A DNA stretch of 20,273 nt, taken from JAGOTP01 sp964600845. Lineage in GTDB: Bacteria; Patescibacteriota; Patescibacteriia; 2-12-FULL-60-25. Below the pieces are notes generated by a model, which was given only the letters and a program-made list of their open reading frames with translations, did no database searches and was not told where the DNA came from. This document shows, one piece after another, positions 1 through 7,680 of this stretch; the first letter of the stretch is position 1; the number at the start of each line of letters is the position of its first letter. Location of the stretch: assembly GCA_964600845.1 (NCBI GenBank), contig CAZRJW010000022.1, positions 1-20,273 on the forward strand, written 5' to 3'. The position numbers and the translations under genes were made by a program.

Positions 1-1872
1 TTGGAAGGCTTCGTAAAGATTCCACACCAGGTCCCAATGCGGTCGCTGGAAGACGTCTTTAATCGTGAAGAGGCGGAGGAATGGCTGGAACGTTTGAAGC
101 GTCTAGAGCCAGGCGCCAGCTTTGATTTTTTTGCTGAAGTAAAACTCGATGGGCTCGCGGTTTCGATTGTCTACGAAGATGGGGCGTTAAAATATGCCGC
201 CACGCGCGGAGATGGAAGGGTAGGGGAAGACGTGACGCATAACATCCGGACGATCGAATCACTTCCATTACGATTACGCGTCCCAACCGATGCGGAATGT
301 GAAACATTCGCTAAAACGTATGCGCTCCCAGACCCCACGCTGCTAAAAACACTGGCGAAACAAGGACTGCGCGGACGCATCGAGTTGCGTGGAGAGGTGT
401 ATCTTCTTCGCAAGCAATTAGAGAAATTGAATAAAGAGCTCGTCGCTCGTGGAGAAGAGCCGTTCGCCAACCCGCGAAACGCCGCTGCCGGCGGGATCCG
501 CCAGCTGGATCCAAAGCTCGCCGCCGAGCGTGGTCTCTCCTTTAGTGGTTGGCATTTGTTTGGCGACTTCGGCCTCACGACGCACACCCAAGCGCATGCA
601 CTGATGACGCTCTTTGGTATTCCTGGAAATGCGCTGACGCGCCCCTGTGCGACGATCGAAGAGGTTGAACGCTTCATGGAAGAAGTCGGCAAAAAGCGCG
701 ACCACCTTCCGTATCAGATGGATGGCATCGTGGTGAACGTGAATAATGATATATTATTTGAGCGTTTAGGCGTGGTTGGAAAAACCCCACGTGGAGCCAT
801 GGCGTGGAAGTATGCGGCGGAACAAGGAACGACCGTGGTGCGGGAAGTCCGTGTCTCAGTTGGGCGTACAGGCGCGCTCACGCCCGTAGCCGTGATGGAT
901 CCCGTTACGCTCGCTGGGACAACGGTTACCCACGCCAGCTTGCATAACGAAGACGAGATCGAGCGTCTGGGTTTGATGATCGGTGATACCGTGATCGTGG
1001 AAAAAGCAGGGGATATCATTCCAAAAATCATCCAAGTGCTGCCGAACCTGCGTACAGGGAAAGAGGTGCCTTTCCGTATGCCGAAAGTCTGTCCGATGTG
1101 CGGAACGGAAGTCCTTCGGCGTGAAGGGGAGGTTGCGGTGGTCTGTCCAAACAAAAACTGTTTCGCACAAGAAACCGCGCGCTTGCTGCATTACGCGAGC
1201 CGCACTGCGCTTGATATTCGTGGCTTAGGCGACAAGATCGTCGAGCAATTGCTTCAAGAAGGTCTCGCGCGTGATCCAGCGGATTTATATGAACTTACGC
1301 CCGGTGATCTCGAACCGCTGGAAGGCTTTGCCGAACTCTCCGCGAAAAAACTTGTCGCCGAAATCCAAGCGCATCGTGAGCCGTCGCTCGAACGCTTCTT
1401 GATGGGTCTGGGTATTCGCCACGTGGGCGCCGAAACCGCCGCTGATCTTGCGCGTGCCTTTGGCTCGATCGAGAATTTCCGTGCCGCCGATCATGACGCC
1501 CTGATGCAGATCGATGGCATCGGTGAAATCGTCGCCCAAGCGATCGTCGAATTTGTCCGTGATCCCCAAGAAAAAGCCCGTTTAGGCCGCCTGCTTGAGC
1601 ACGTACGGCCACAAGTAACCAAGGTAGTCGATCGTTCAAATCTTCCGCTGTCTGGGACGACCTGGGTTCTGACAGGCTCGCTTGAATCCATCGGTCGCGA
1701 AGAAGCCAAAGAACGCATCCGCACCCAAGGCGGGGAAGTCAGTGAAAGTGTTTCGAAAAAAACGTCGTTCCTCGTTGTGGGCGCAGAGCCAGGATCGAAA
1801 TATGCAAAGGCGCAAAAATTAGGCGTGACGATTCTCGAGGAAGAGGCGTTTTTAAAGAAGCTCGCTGCATAA
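1..1872 (+). CDS. ligA: NAD-dependent DNA ligase LigA (5' truncated by window edge)
   Basis: Seals single-strand nicks in DNA using NAD+, during replication and repair in the cytoplasm. The adenylation motif KLDGLA is visible with the nucleotidyl-acceptor lysine at residue 48 of this fragment. An OB-fold region follows, then a four-cysteine zinc finger (C364, C367, C382, C387), a helix-hairpin-helix region (about 400-530) and a C-terminal BRCT domain (about 547-623). In E. coli LigA the active lysine is residue 115, so about 65-70 N-terminal residues (domain Ia, NMN binding) lie before the window. The first codon here is TTG, but it is only the window edge and not the real start. The downstream gene begins 7 bp after the stop, so they probably share a transcript. 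The family assignment is essentially certain. Confidence 0.97.
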   Translation: MEGFVKIPHQVPMRSLEDVFNREEAEEWLERLKRLEPGASFDFFAEVKLDGLAVSIVYEDGALKYAATRGDGRVGEDVTHNIRTIESLPLRLRVPTDAECETFAKTYALPDPTLLKTLAKQGLRGRIELRGEVYLLRKQLEKLNKELVARGEEPFANPRNAAAGGIRQLDPKLAAERGLSFSGWHLFGDFGLTTHTQAHALMTLFGIPGNALTRPCATIEEVERFMEEVGKKRDHLPYQMDGIVVNVNNDILFERLGVVGKTPRGAMAWKYAAEQGTTVVREVRVSVGRTGALTPVAVMDPVTLAGTTVTHASLHNEDEIERLGLMIGDTVIVEKAGDIIPKIIQVLPNLRTGKEVPFRMPKVCPMCGTEVLRREGEVAVVCPNKNCFAQETARLLHYASRTALDIRGLGDKIVEQLLQEGLARDPADLYELTPGDLEPLEGFAELSAKKLVAEIQAHREPSLERFLMGLGIRHVGAETAADLARAFGSIENFRAADHDALMQIDGIGEIVAQAIVEFVRDPQEKARLGRLLEHVRPQVTKVVDRSNLPLSGTTWVLTGSLESIGREEAKERIRTQGGEVSESVSKKTSFLVVGAEPGSKYAKAQKLGVTILEEEAFLKKLAA

Positions 1873-1879
1873 ATTTCCT

Positions 1880-3166
1880 ATGGCTACCCCCGAACAACGA
1901 CACGTATGGAAAGAAAGAATCCGTACTGAATCACCGGAAGTACTGTTTCCAGGGACGCCTCGAGCCTTTGAAGTAACGCCGGCGGAAAAGATTCGATATG
2001 AAGCAAATGCAGCATTTGGAGCAGTGTTGGTTGATGATTTGGTCTGGCTCGTTTCCGCTGAAGCTACGGTCACAGAAGAGGAGCTTCTAAAACGTCAAAC
2101 GATGCGAGCAGCTGCACTGTCGACGGATGAACAGCGCGTACGCTTCGAAAAGTGTACGAAGCGCTTAGTCGAGCTTGTACGACAAACAAACACCATCGGA
2201 AGAAAGGAAATTCTCCATCGAATCCAACAGTATGCGGATGTGGTGACTGAAGGCATGAGTTCATTTCGGTTTTCTCATGTATCACCTGAGGATATTGAGG
2301 TAACTTCCTACGGTGCCGTTCTCGTAACGATCCGGGACCGTCACATGTGGGAGGATGAGTTAGAATTTCTTCCCACCTCCTCCGGACTGAAGGTCGGAAC
2401 CCCTCAATTCGAAGGAACGACTACACGTCAACGCGACGCATTCAGTCGATTAATCTTTTTGAAGGCTATTGGAACGGAGCAGGAGGATAGCGCTCGACCG
2501 CACGAACTCTTTCATTATCTGTATCGTCAGGTTTTTGCTCAAGAAATGACGATTCGGTACGCCACAAAAACACAGCGTTCCACCTTCTCTATGTTACGAA
2601 ACGAATTGATCGCGTATGCATTATCTGAAGAGTGGCAGTCTGGGCTGAGGGAGCTTCTCAATCGACGAGATGTGGGCGATGATCGACTGTTGCGTACAAA
2701 AATCAAGGAAGAGATTGCGGCGGAGTTAGGCACAACGTCGGTATCGAAGGAGGGGCTTGCACAGGTGGATGAGTACGGATTCATGCTCTTGCAAGCTCAG
2801 TCCGAGATCACACGCTTGTTCCTTAAGAGGAGCACCGCATTTAAAGATTGGATCGGGTGCGCGTTGGTTGCTGAAGATGTGAAAGAGCTTGTCTATCATT
2901 TGGCTCAGATCGAACCGGGCCCCTTAGACGCAGACGCGCTGATTCCGAGAAATGCAGATGGCACTCTTCCGCTTCCAATGGCCAGAAAGCTTGGGTACTT
3001 AGCCACTAACTATCTTCTAAAAGTGCAGAACGTAGATCGATTTATTAACTCGATTGAATATAGTTTGGAACAAGAACAGAAAAAATCAGATCCCGATACA
3101 AAGGTGATTGACTCTTGGAATGCGCTCCTCGTTCAACTCAAAAAATTCGAAAAGGACATCGCCTAG
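1880..3166 (+). CDS. Unknown protein with HExxH metallopeptidase-like motif
   Basis: I do not recognise a named family for this 428-residue protein. It has no signal peptide or membrane segment and is predicted to be mostly helical and soluble. The striking part is H208-E209-L-F-H212, followed 30 residues later by N241-E242-L-I-A. An HExxH motif with a downstream glutamate in an NExxA context is the zinc-ligand layout of gluzincin-type metallopeptidases, so a zinc-dependent peptidase-like centre is a reasonable inference, not a demonstrated function. The C-terminal 80 residues are charged and helical, possibly coiled. The start at 1880 lies 7 bp after the ligA stop, has no SD and is preceded by TTTCCT, the pattern seen at other starts here. 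It ends 11 bp from the convergent vanW-like gene. Confidence 0.8.
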   Translation: MATPEQRHVWKERIRTESPEVLFPGTPRAFEVTPAEKIRYEANAAFGAVLVDDLVWLVSAEATVTEEELLKRQTMRAAALSTDEQRVRFEKCTKRLVELVRQTNTIGRKEILHRIQQYADVVTEGMSSFRFSHVSPEDIEVTSYGAVLVTIRDRHMWEDELEFLPTSSGLKVGTPQFEGTTTRQRDAFSRLIFLKAIGTEQEDSARPHELFHYLYRQVFAQEMTIRYATKTQRSTFSMLRNELIAYALSEEWQSGLRELLNRRDVGDDRLLRTKIKEEIAAELGTTSVSKEGLAQVDEYGFMLLQAQSEITRLFLKRSTAFKDWIGCALVAEDVKELVYHLAQIEPGPLDADALIPRNADGTLPLPMARKLGYLATNYLLKVQNVDRFINSIEYSLEQEQKKSDPDTKVIDSWNALLVQLKKFEKDIA

Positions 3167-3177
3167 CTCGCAAACAT

Positions 3178-4002
3178 TCAACCAAGCGTTTCAATGCGTG
3201 CCCCTTCCGGTGGCAGGTATTTCATCAACGACAAGTTTTTGTAGAGCAGGGATTCATCCATCACAACCCCGGTTTCACGGCTTCGTGTTTGGCGCCAGAT
3301 TTCGTTGGCTCGGTAGTTTTGTGTGCCGTCGGTGAGGTAATGGTGATTCTTTTCAAGAATAGAATAGGAGCGTTCCATTTTTTCGGCAGCTCGGATTTCT
3401 CCTTTAAGGTGCGCGTCTGTGAGCCAGAGCTGGAGCTGGAAGGTGGTTTGTGTGGGATTGTGCACCTGCAAGTCCATGTAGTTATAGAAAAGGGCGGCGC
3501 CTGTTCCGAAGGGAACGGTTCGACCTGAATCTGGAAACAAATCAAAACTGTGGTGGTGGCGCTCTGTTACTTCGAGTGGGGAATGTAGCGCCATCCAGTA
3601 GACGAGGTTCGCTAACTGGCAGAGACCGCCACCAACGCCTACCTTCGATTCACCGTTCGAGAGGATGAGGCCTTCCATGTAGCCGCGTGCTTCGGTTGCG
3701 GGTCCGATGAGGCGCCAGAGGGAGAGTGTCTGGCCTGGTTTGATCAACACGCCATCAATCTCGCGGATCGCGAGCTTCAGATTGTGGACTTTATTATATT
3801 GTAATTGGAGGTCGACGGTTCCGAGCTTTCGGATCAACAGCGACTGGTGGTTCGTGACACGGTGCGCGAGTGTGTTTCCGCTTCGTTCCGTGGCATAGCT
3901 CTTTTTCCCCATCTTCCATTCCAAACGACGCGCAAATTGCTTGCGCTTGATGGCGAAGGCGTAGAGCGCTGGATGGAGGCTTGAGAGTGTGCGGCGTGGC
4001 AT
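3178..4002 (-). CDS. VanW family protein
   Basis: A 274-residue protein of the VanW family, named after an accessory gene of vanB-type vancomycin resistance clusters; the biochemical role of the family is unknown. The family core is visible: a GVLIKPGQTLS-like turn near 85-95, G124-G-G-L-C-Q129, then the ERHHHS motif (147-152) and a GR-x-VPFGTGA segment (160-169). The ATG at 4002 is preferred over an upstream in-frame TTG at 4035, because it is preceded by TATCCCT, as at other starts here, and the extra residues add nothing recognisable. There is no convincing signal peptide or transmembrane helix at the N terminus, although relatives are often exported. There are no van resistance genes nearby, so a link to glycopeptide resistance is not supported. 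Confidence 0.88.
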   Translation of the reverse strand: MPRRTLSSLHPALYAFAIKRKQFARRLEWKMGKKSYATERSGNTLAHRVTNHQSLLIRKLGTVDLQLQYNKVHNLKLAIREIDGVLIKPGQTLSLWRLIGPATEARGYMEGLILSNGESKVGVGGGLCQLANLVYWMALHSPLEVTERHHHSFDLFPDSGRTVPFGTGAALFYNYMDLQVHNPTQTTFQLQLWLTDAHLKGEIRAAEKMERSYSILEKNHHYLTDGTQNYRANEIWRQTRSRETGVVMDESLLYKNLSLMKYLPPEGARIETLG

Positions 4003-4112
4003 AGGGATAAAAAGAGAAAGATGAATGCCTCTCAAACGGATTTTTTCCTGGAATATGACGTTAGATTTCTCTCTGCCAAGTGCTCTAGTTTCCTAAAATG
4101 CTTGGGGGAGAT

Positions 4113-4157
4113 GCGGAGGGAGCGTGGAGCTCGGGGAGAAGAGGCGATTGCCTCCGC
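4113..4157 (-). terminator. Candidate hairpin terminator of the small membrane-protein gene
   Basis: Inverted arms GCGGAGG (4113-4119) and CCTCCGC (4151-4157) enclose 31 nt, just after the stop of the minus-strand gene at 4160. An alternative inner hairpin is GAGGC/GCCTC around 4141-4154. On the minus strand the arms are followed by a C-rich stretch and then ATTTT, a poor U-tract, so termination is plausible but weak. The rest of the gap to the vanW-like start at 4002 shows no gene. Confidence 0.35.
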
Positions 4158-4159
4158 GG

Positions 4160-4600
4160 TCAATCGTTGTGGGAATGGGTCACCCGGTGTCCGCGCCAGC
4201 GCCAGTACTCTTCGGCGAGGAGGTAGCCGAGGATCGGGCAGAGGACGATGAGCAGGACGTTCCTGCCAGAGGTTCGGAGGGCCGTCTGGCTCACCCAGAT
4301 GAAGGGGAGCCAGGCGAGCCAGGCGCCGAGCAGTCCTCCGCGCACGACCGACCGTCTCGCTGGGTTGGGCGTGCGGATGTCGTTGACCTCGTCCGCAGCC
4401 ATGCGGTTGAAGAGGTGGATGAGCCTCACCCAGAAGGCGAGGTAGAGGATGATCGGCCAGGTGATCACATGCACGATGTAGAGCATGGCGTAGGTGATCG
4501 TGAAGCCGATATCATCGCACAGCATGATCAGGGGGAGGATCAATGCGCCGAGGCCGAAGCCTAAGAGAGCGAATCTGGGATGAGACGGCTTGTTCTGCAT
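4160..4600 (-). CDS. Small four-helix membrane protein of unknown function
   Basis: I do not recognise this 146-residue protein. It has four hydrophobic stretches, at about residues 10-28, 32-56, 80-102 and 110-128, with a charged loop after the second (R-L-I-H-L-F-N-R... to about 78) and a polar, His-containing C-terminal tail. The ATG at 4600 is chosen over an upstream extension reaching into gatC because it has a good SD (AAGGAG, 9 nt upstream). This is unusual here, where most starts have no SD. The coding region is visibly richer in G and C than its neighbours, and it stands alone, divergent from gatC. The opposite strand is also open over much of this length, but it would encode a polar, low-complexity product without a start signal, so the minus strand is favoured. 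Confidence 0.7.
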   Translation of the reverse strand: MQNKPSHPRFALLGFGLGALILPLIMLCDDIGFTITYAMLYIVHVITWPIILYLAFWVRLIHLFNRMAADEVNDIRTPNPARRSVVRGGLLGAWLAWLPFIWVSQTALRTSGRNVLLIVLCPILGYLLAEEYWRWRGHRVTHSHND

Positions 4601-4674
4601 GTCGGTCTTCTCCTTCGAACGAGACGTTTGAGAGCCGGACCTGGGTGTTGTAGCAACTAGTCGTGCGATCGGGA

Positions 4675-4688
4675 ATACGGTACCGTAT
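4675..4688. promoter_or_regulatory. 14-bp perfect palindrome between divergent genes
   Basis: The sequence ATACGGTACCGTAT is a perfect two-fold palindrome, 6 bp before the gatC ATG and 74 bp before the divergent membrane-protein gene. Its size and position suit a dimeric repressor operator, but it could be chance. No regulator gene is present nearby. Confidence 0.35.
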
Positions 4689-4694
4689 GACCAT

Positions 4695-4994
4695 ATGTCG
4701 ATGACCAAGGAAGAACTGCTGCATTTAGCGAAATTATCGCGCTTAACCATTGAGGAGGCCGCATTTGAACCGCTCCGTGCTCAGCTGGGAGAGATTTTAG
4801 AGTATGTGGGCCGGTTACAGGCGGTTGAGATTCCAGCGAACACGGAGGTAGACAAAGCGACGCCTGCGGTCGTGCGTCAGGATGTGCCAGAACCTTCTTC
4901 ACCGGAGCTCTTGAAAGAGCTGTTGGCTGCGTTTCCGGATCGCGCTGAGAATTTATTGCGGGTGCCGGGGGTGTTTGATAAACCAAAAGATTAG
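4695..4994 (+). CDS. gatC: Asp-tRNA(Asn)/Glu-tRNA(Gln) amidotransferase subunit C
   Basis: GatC wraps around GatA and GatB and stabilises the GatCAB enzyme, which converts Glu-tRNA(Gln) and/or Asp-tRNA(Asn) to the correct amide forms in bacteria lacking the direct synthetases. This 99-residue protein has the typical GatC opening (T-K-E-E-L-L-H-L-A-K-L-S-R-L) and, near the C terminus, the R-A-E-N-L-L-R-V-P-G-V-F pattern. Its length is normal. Two in-frame ATGs exist, at 4695 and 4701. The second lies 9 nt after TATGAC, a possible -10 box, so it could be the start of a leaderless message. There is no SD. gatA starts 6 bp after the stop; gatB is not in the window. Confidence 0.95.
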   Translation: MSMTKEELLHLAKLSRLTIEEAAFEPLRAQLGEILEYVGRLQAVEIPANTEVDKATPAVVRQDVPEPSSPELLKELLAAFPDRAENLLRVPGVFDKPKD

Positions 4995-5000
4995 TCTTCT

Positions 5001-6431
5001 ATGCCTCTTTCTCAGAATAACTGGACCATCAAAACGGCAGCGGAAGCGTTGTCGAAAAACGAATTTTCTTCAAAGGAACTCACGGAGGACTATCTTGAGC
5101 GTGCGCAGTCGAAAAATGATGAGTTGAATGCCTACCTGACGTTTACGATCGATGACGCACGGGCGGCGGCCGCAGCCTCAGACGAGCGTCGTTCACGCGG
5201 CGAATCATTGAGTGCGTTGGATGGCATCCCTGTGGCGGTGAAGGACAACTTGCTGACGAAAGGCACGCGCACAACAGGTGGGTCGAATATTTTGTCGAAA
5301 TATATTGCGCCGTATGACGCCACAGTGATCGCGCGTCTGCGTGAAGCAGGGGCGGTGATTATTGGAAAAACAAACTTGGATGAATTCGCGATGGGCGGCT
5401 CGACGGAGCATTCGGCGTATGGTCCGACGAAGAATCCCTACGATCTAACGCGTGTACCAGGTGGCTCCTCTGGGGGTAGCGCGGCGGCGGTTGCAGCAGA
5501 TTTGTGCGTGGGGTCGCTTGGGTCCGATACGGGGGGATCGATTCGTCAGCCGGCGGCCTTTTGTGGTGTCGTTGGATTCAAACCAACGTACGGCCGTGTA
5601 TCTCGCTATGGCGCGATCGCGATGGCTTCATCGCTCGACCAGGTGGGTCCGATGACAAAAACAACCGAAGACGCGGCGCTGATGCTCGACATTATTCAGG
5701 GGCATGACGTGCATGACCAAACGACGCGTGCAACCGCGCCTCTGACCTTTGATCGTGATCAGGGTCTTGATCCGATTAAAATTGGCTTACCAAAACAAGC
5801 GTGGTCTGTCGGTGGAATTGAGCCGGGTGTTCGTGCAGCGCTTGAAGAGGGGATGAAACGCTATGAGCGCTTGGGCGTAGAATTCGTAGAGGTCGACGTG
5901 CCCTACGTGAATGAAGCGTTAGCGGTCTATTACGTGCTGATGCCATGTGAAGTCTCCGCCAACATGGCACGCTTCGATGGGATCCGCTACGGCAACCGCG
6001 CCCAGTCTGAGCGCTTGCTCGATGTCTACCTTGATTCGCGTACGAACGGTCTCGGCGAAGAAGTGCGCCGCCGTATTTTGATCGGAGCCTACGCGCTCTC
6101 GAAAGGCTATTACGATGCCTATTACGTCAAAGCTCGTCAGGTGCAGGCGGAGATTCGTCGCGCGTATGCCAAAGCGTTTACCCAGGTCGATCTGTTGCTC
6201 ACGCCAACCACACCATCCACGGCCTTCAAATTGGGGGAGAAACTGTCCGACCCACTCGCGATGTACCTGGAGGATATCTTCACCGTCTCGATCAACGTCG
6301 CCGGTTTGCCCGCGATTTCGATCCCGTGTGGGTTGAGCGAGGGGTTGCCGGTGGGGATGCAGCTCATTGGTCCGCAGATGGGGGATGACCTTGTGCTCAC
6401 CGCGGCCCACGCGTTTGAACAACTCGCATGA
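5001..6431 (+). CDS. gatA: Asp-tRNA(Asn)/Glu-tRNA(Gln) amidotransferase subunit A
   Basis: GatA is the glutaminase subunit of GatCAB: it releases ammonia from glutamine and channels it to GatB, which amidates the mischarged tRNA. The 476-residue protein shows the amidase-signature Ser-cisSer-Lys triad: K81 (in I-P-V-A-V-K-D-N), S156 (in V-P-G-G-S-S-G-G-S) and S180 (in S-D-T-G-G-S). The spacing matches characterised GatA enzymes. Start at ATG 5001, with no SD but TCTTCT immediately before it. It follows gatC by 6 bp, and its TGA overlaps the next gene's ATG (ATGA at 6428-6431), suggesting translational coupling. All catalytic residues are intact. Confidence 0.97.
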   Translation: MPLSQNNWTIKTAAEALSKNEFSSKELTEDYLERAQSKNDELNAYLTFTIDDARAAAAASDERRSRGESLSALDGIPVAVKDNLLTKGTRTTGGSNILSKYIAPYDATVIARLREAGAVIIGKTNLDEFAMGGSTEHSAYGPTKNPYDLTRVPGGSSGGSAAAVAADLCVGSLGSDTGGSIRQPAAFCGVVGFKPTYGRVSRYGAIAMASSLDQVGPMTKTTEDAALMLDIIQGHDVHDQTTRATAPLTFDRDQGLDPIKIGLPKQAWSVGGIEPGVRAALEEGMKRYERLGVEFVEVDVPYVNEALAVYYVLMPCEVSANMARFDGIRYGNRAQSERLLDVYLDSRTNGLGEEVRRRILIGAYALSKGYYDAYYVKARQVQAEIRRAYAKAFTQVDLLLTPTTPSTAFKLGEKLSDPLAMYLEDIFTVSINVAGLPAISIPCGLSEGLPVGMQLIGPQMGDDLVLTAAHAFEQLA

Positions 6432-6922
6432 TCTTCCAAATCGTCCTGCAACCGACGACGCCCGTCGCACCGCTCCAATCAACGAGCGATGTTTCGCTGA
6501 GCGGGGTTGCGACGATGCTTGGAGTGATCGTAGCCTTCATTGCGGGGGCGGTGATCGTAGCTGGGTTTTTGCGCAAGTTGAACCGACCCGAGATGGAGGG
6601 GATGACGCCGCAGAAAGTGAAGCAGCTCTGGTCGCAAATCGAACAATCTGCCAAACAAGGAAAGATGGGAGAAAAGATCGCAATTATCGAAGCAGATAAG
6701 CTTGTCGATAACGTGCTCAAATCGATGCTGATTCCGGGCGAAACGATGGGGGAGCGGTTGAAAGCAGCGGGCTACAAATATCGGAATATTCGCGATGTCT
6801 GGCCTGCGCATCGGATTCGCAATCGTCTTGTCCATGAAACGGATTACGAACTACGGGGTGGCGATACGAAGCGAACGCTTGAGGATTTTCGCCGCGCACT
6901 CCAAGTCTTAAACGTGATGTAG
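6428..6922 (+). CDS. Membrane-anchored HEPN-like protein of unknown function
   Basis: A 164-residue protein with one N-terminal membrane helix (about residues 25-47) and a helical cytoplasmic domain (about 60-164). The domain contains R131-N-R-L-V-H136, an Rx4H motif in a sequence (R-I-R-N-R-L-V-H-E) that closely resembles the conserved motif of HEPN domains, which often act as RNases or as non-catalytic nucleotide-binding folds. Helices before and after the motif fit the HEPN four-helix arrangement. The HEPN link is inference from the motif and predicted helicity. The gene overlaps gatA by ATGA and ends 2 bp before lgt, so it is part of this operon. There is no nucleotidyltransferase partner next to it, unlike MNT-HEPN toxin pairs. 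It is otherwise unnamed. Confidence 0.78.
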   Translation: MIFQIVLQPTTPVAPLQSTSDVSLSGVATMLGVIVAFIAGAVIVAGFLRKLNRPEMEGMTPQKVKQLWSQIEQSAKQGKMGEKIAIIEADKLVDNVLKSMLIPGETMGERLKAAGYKYRNIRDVWPAHRIRNRLVHETDYELRGGDTKRTLEDFRRALQVLNVM

Positions 6923-6924
6923 TT

Positions 6925-7680
6925 ATGCTGCCGTATTTTGGACTCACGACGGTATCTCTGCTCGGTATTCCTGTTCAGGTCTGGGGGACGCTTGTGGCTC
7001 TCGGCTACGGGGTGGGGACGTATGTTGCTTGGCGACGCGCCAAGCAGAAGGGGCTAGATCCGAACGCCGTACTCGATCTCGCCTTTTGGATTTTTATTGC
7101 GGCGTTTGTTGGCTCGCGTTTGTTTCATGTTCTTGCGTATAACCCGGGCTACTATCTTGCGCATCCGCTGCAGGCGCTCGATCCGCGTACGCCGGGCTAT
7201 GCAATTTTTGGAGGGTTCGTAGGTGCTGCGCTCGTGTTTGCCTGGACGGTCTATCGTAAGAAGCTCGCGTTTTTTGAATACGCGGATGTGCTCATCTGGG
7301 GGCTGCCATTAGGTTGCGGGATCGGACGTATTGGTTGTTTTTTGATCCACGATCATCCGGGGACGCTGACGAATTTTATGCTCGGGGTACGATATCCAGA
7401 TGGCCAGACGCGCCATGACTTAGGCCTGTACTTGTCCTTGCTGGGTTTCGCAACAGCCCTGCTCTTCTTTTGGCTGAATCGGAAACCACGACAGCCAGGT
7501 TTTTGGTTGGGTGTGTATATGTTGATTGAAGGGGTCTCGCGCATCTGTTTAGATTTCTTCCGAATTCAAGATGCGCGTTATCTTGGTTTCACTCCGACGC
7601 AATACCTCTCCTTGCCGCTGGTTGCGCTTGGAATCTGGTGTATCTCTCACTCTTCACGCATGGTAAAATCTTCTTCATGA
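6925..7680 (+). CDS. lgt: Prolipoprotein diacylglyceryl transferase
   Basis: Lgt is an integral membrane enzyme that transfers diacylglycerol from phosphatidylglycerol to the lipobox cysteine of prolipoproteins, the first step of lipoprotein maturation. This 251-residue protein has about seven hydrophobic helices and the Lgt signature G-R135-I-G-C-F, plus the late S-R-I-C-L-D-F-F-R motif (about 205-213) that corresponds to a conserved arginine region. Two points are unusual. Where E. coli Lgt has His103 before a Gly-Gly turn, this protein has F95-G-G. The usual H-P-x-Q-L-Y-E segment reads R-H-D-L-G-L-Y-L. The fold assignment is firm, but activity on a standard substrate is less certain. The gene starts 2 bp after the preceding stop and overlaps the next gene by ATGA. 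Confidence 0.92.
   Translation: MLPYFGLTTVSLLGIPVQVWGTLVALGYGVGTYVAWRRAKQKGLDPNAVLDLAFWIFIAAFVGSRLFHVLAYNPGYYLAHPLQALDPRTPGYAIFGGFVGAALVFAWTVYRKKLAFFEYADVLIWGLPLGCGIGRIGCFLIHDHPGTLTNFMLGVRYPDGQTRHDLGLYLSLLGFATALLFFWLNRKPRQPGFWLGVYMLIEGVSRICLDFFRIQDARYLGFTPTQYLSLPLVALGIWCISHSSRMVKSSS

Noticed and set aside
3178..4002. VanW as evidence of vancomycin resistance
   Set aside because: VanW-family proteins occur widely without resistance, their role is unknown, and no vanH, vanA/B, vanX or regulator genes are present.
4124..4564. Plus-strand open frame opposite the small membrane protein
   Set aside because: It would encode a polar, Asp/Glu/Gly-rich low-complexity product with no start signal; the minus strand has an SD and four clear membrane helices.
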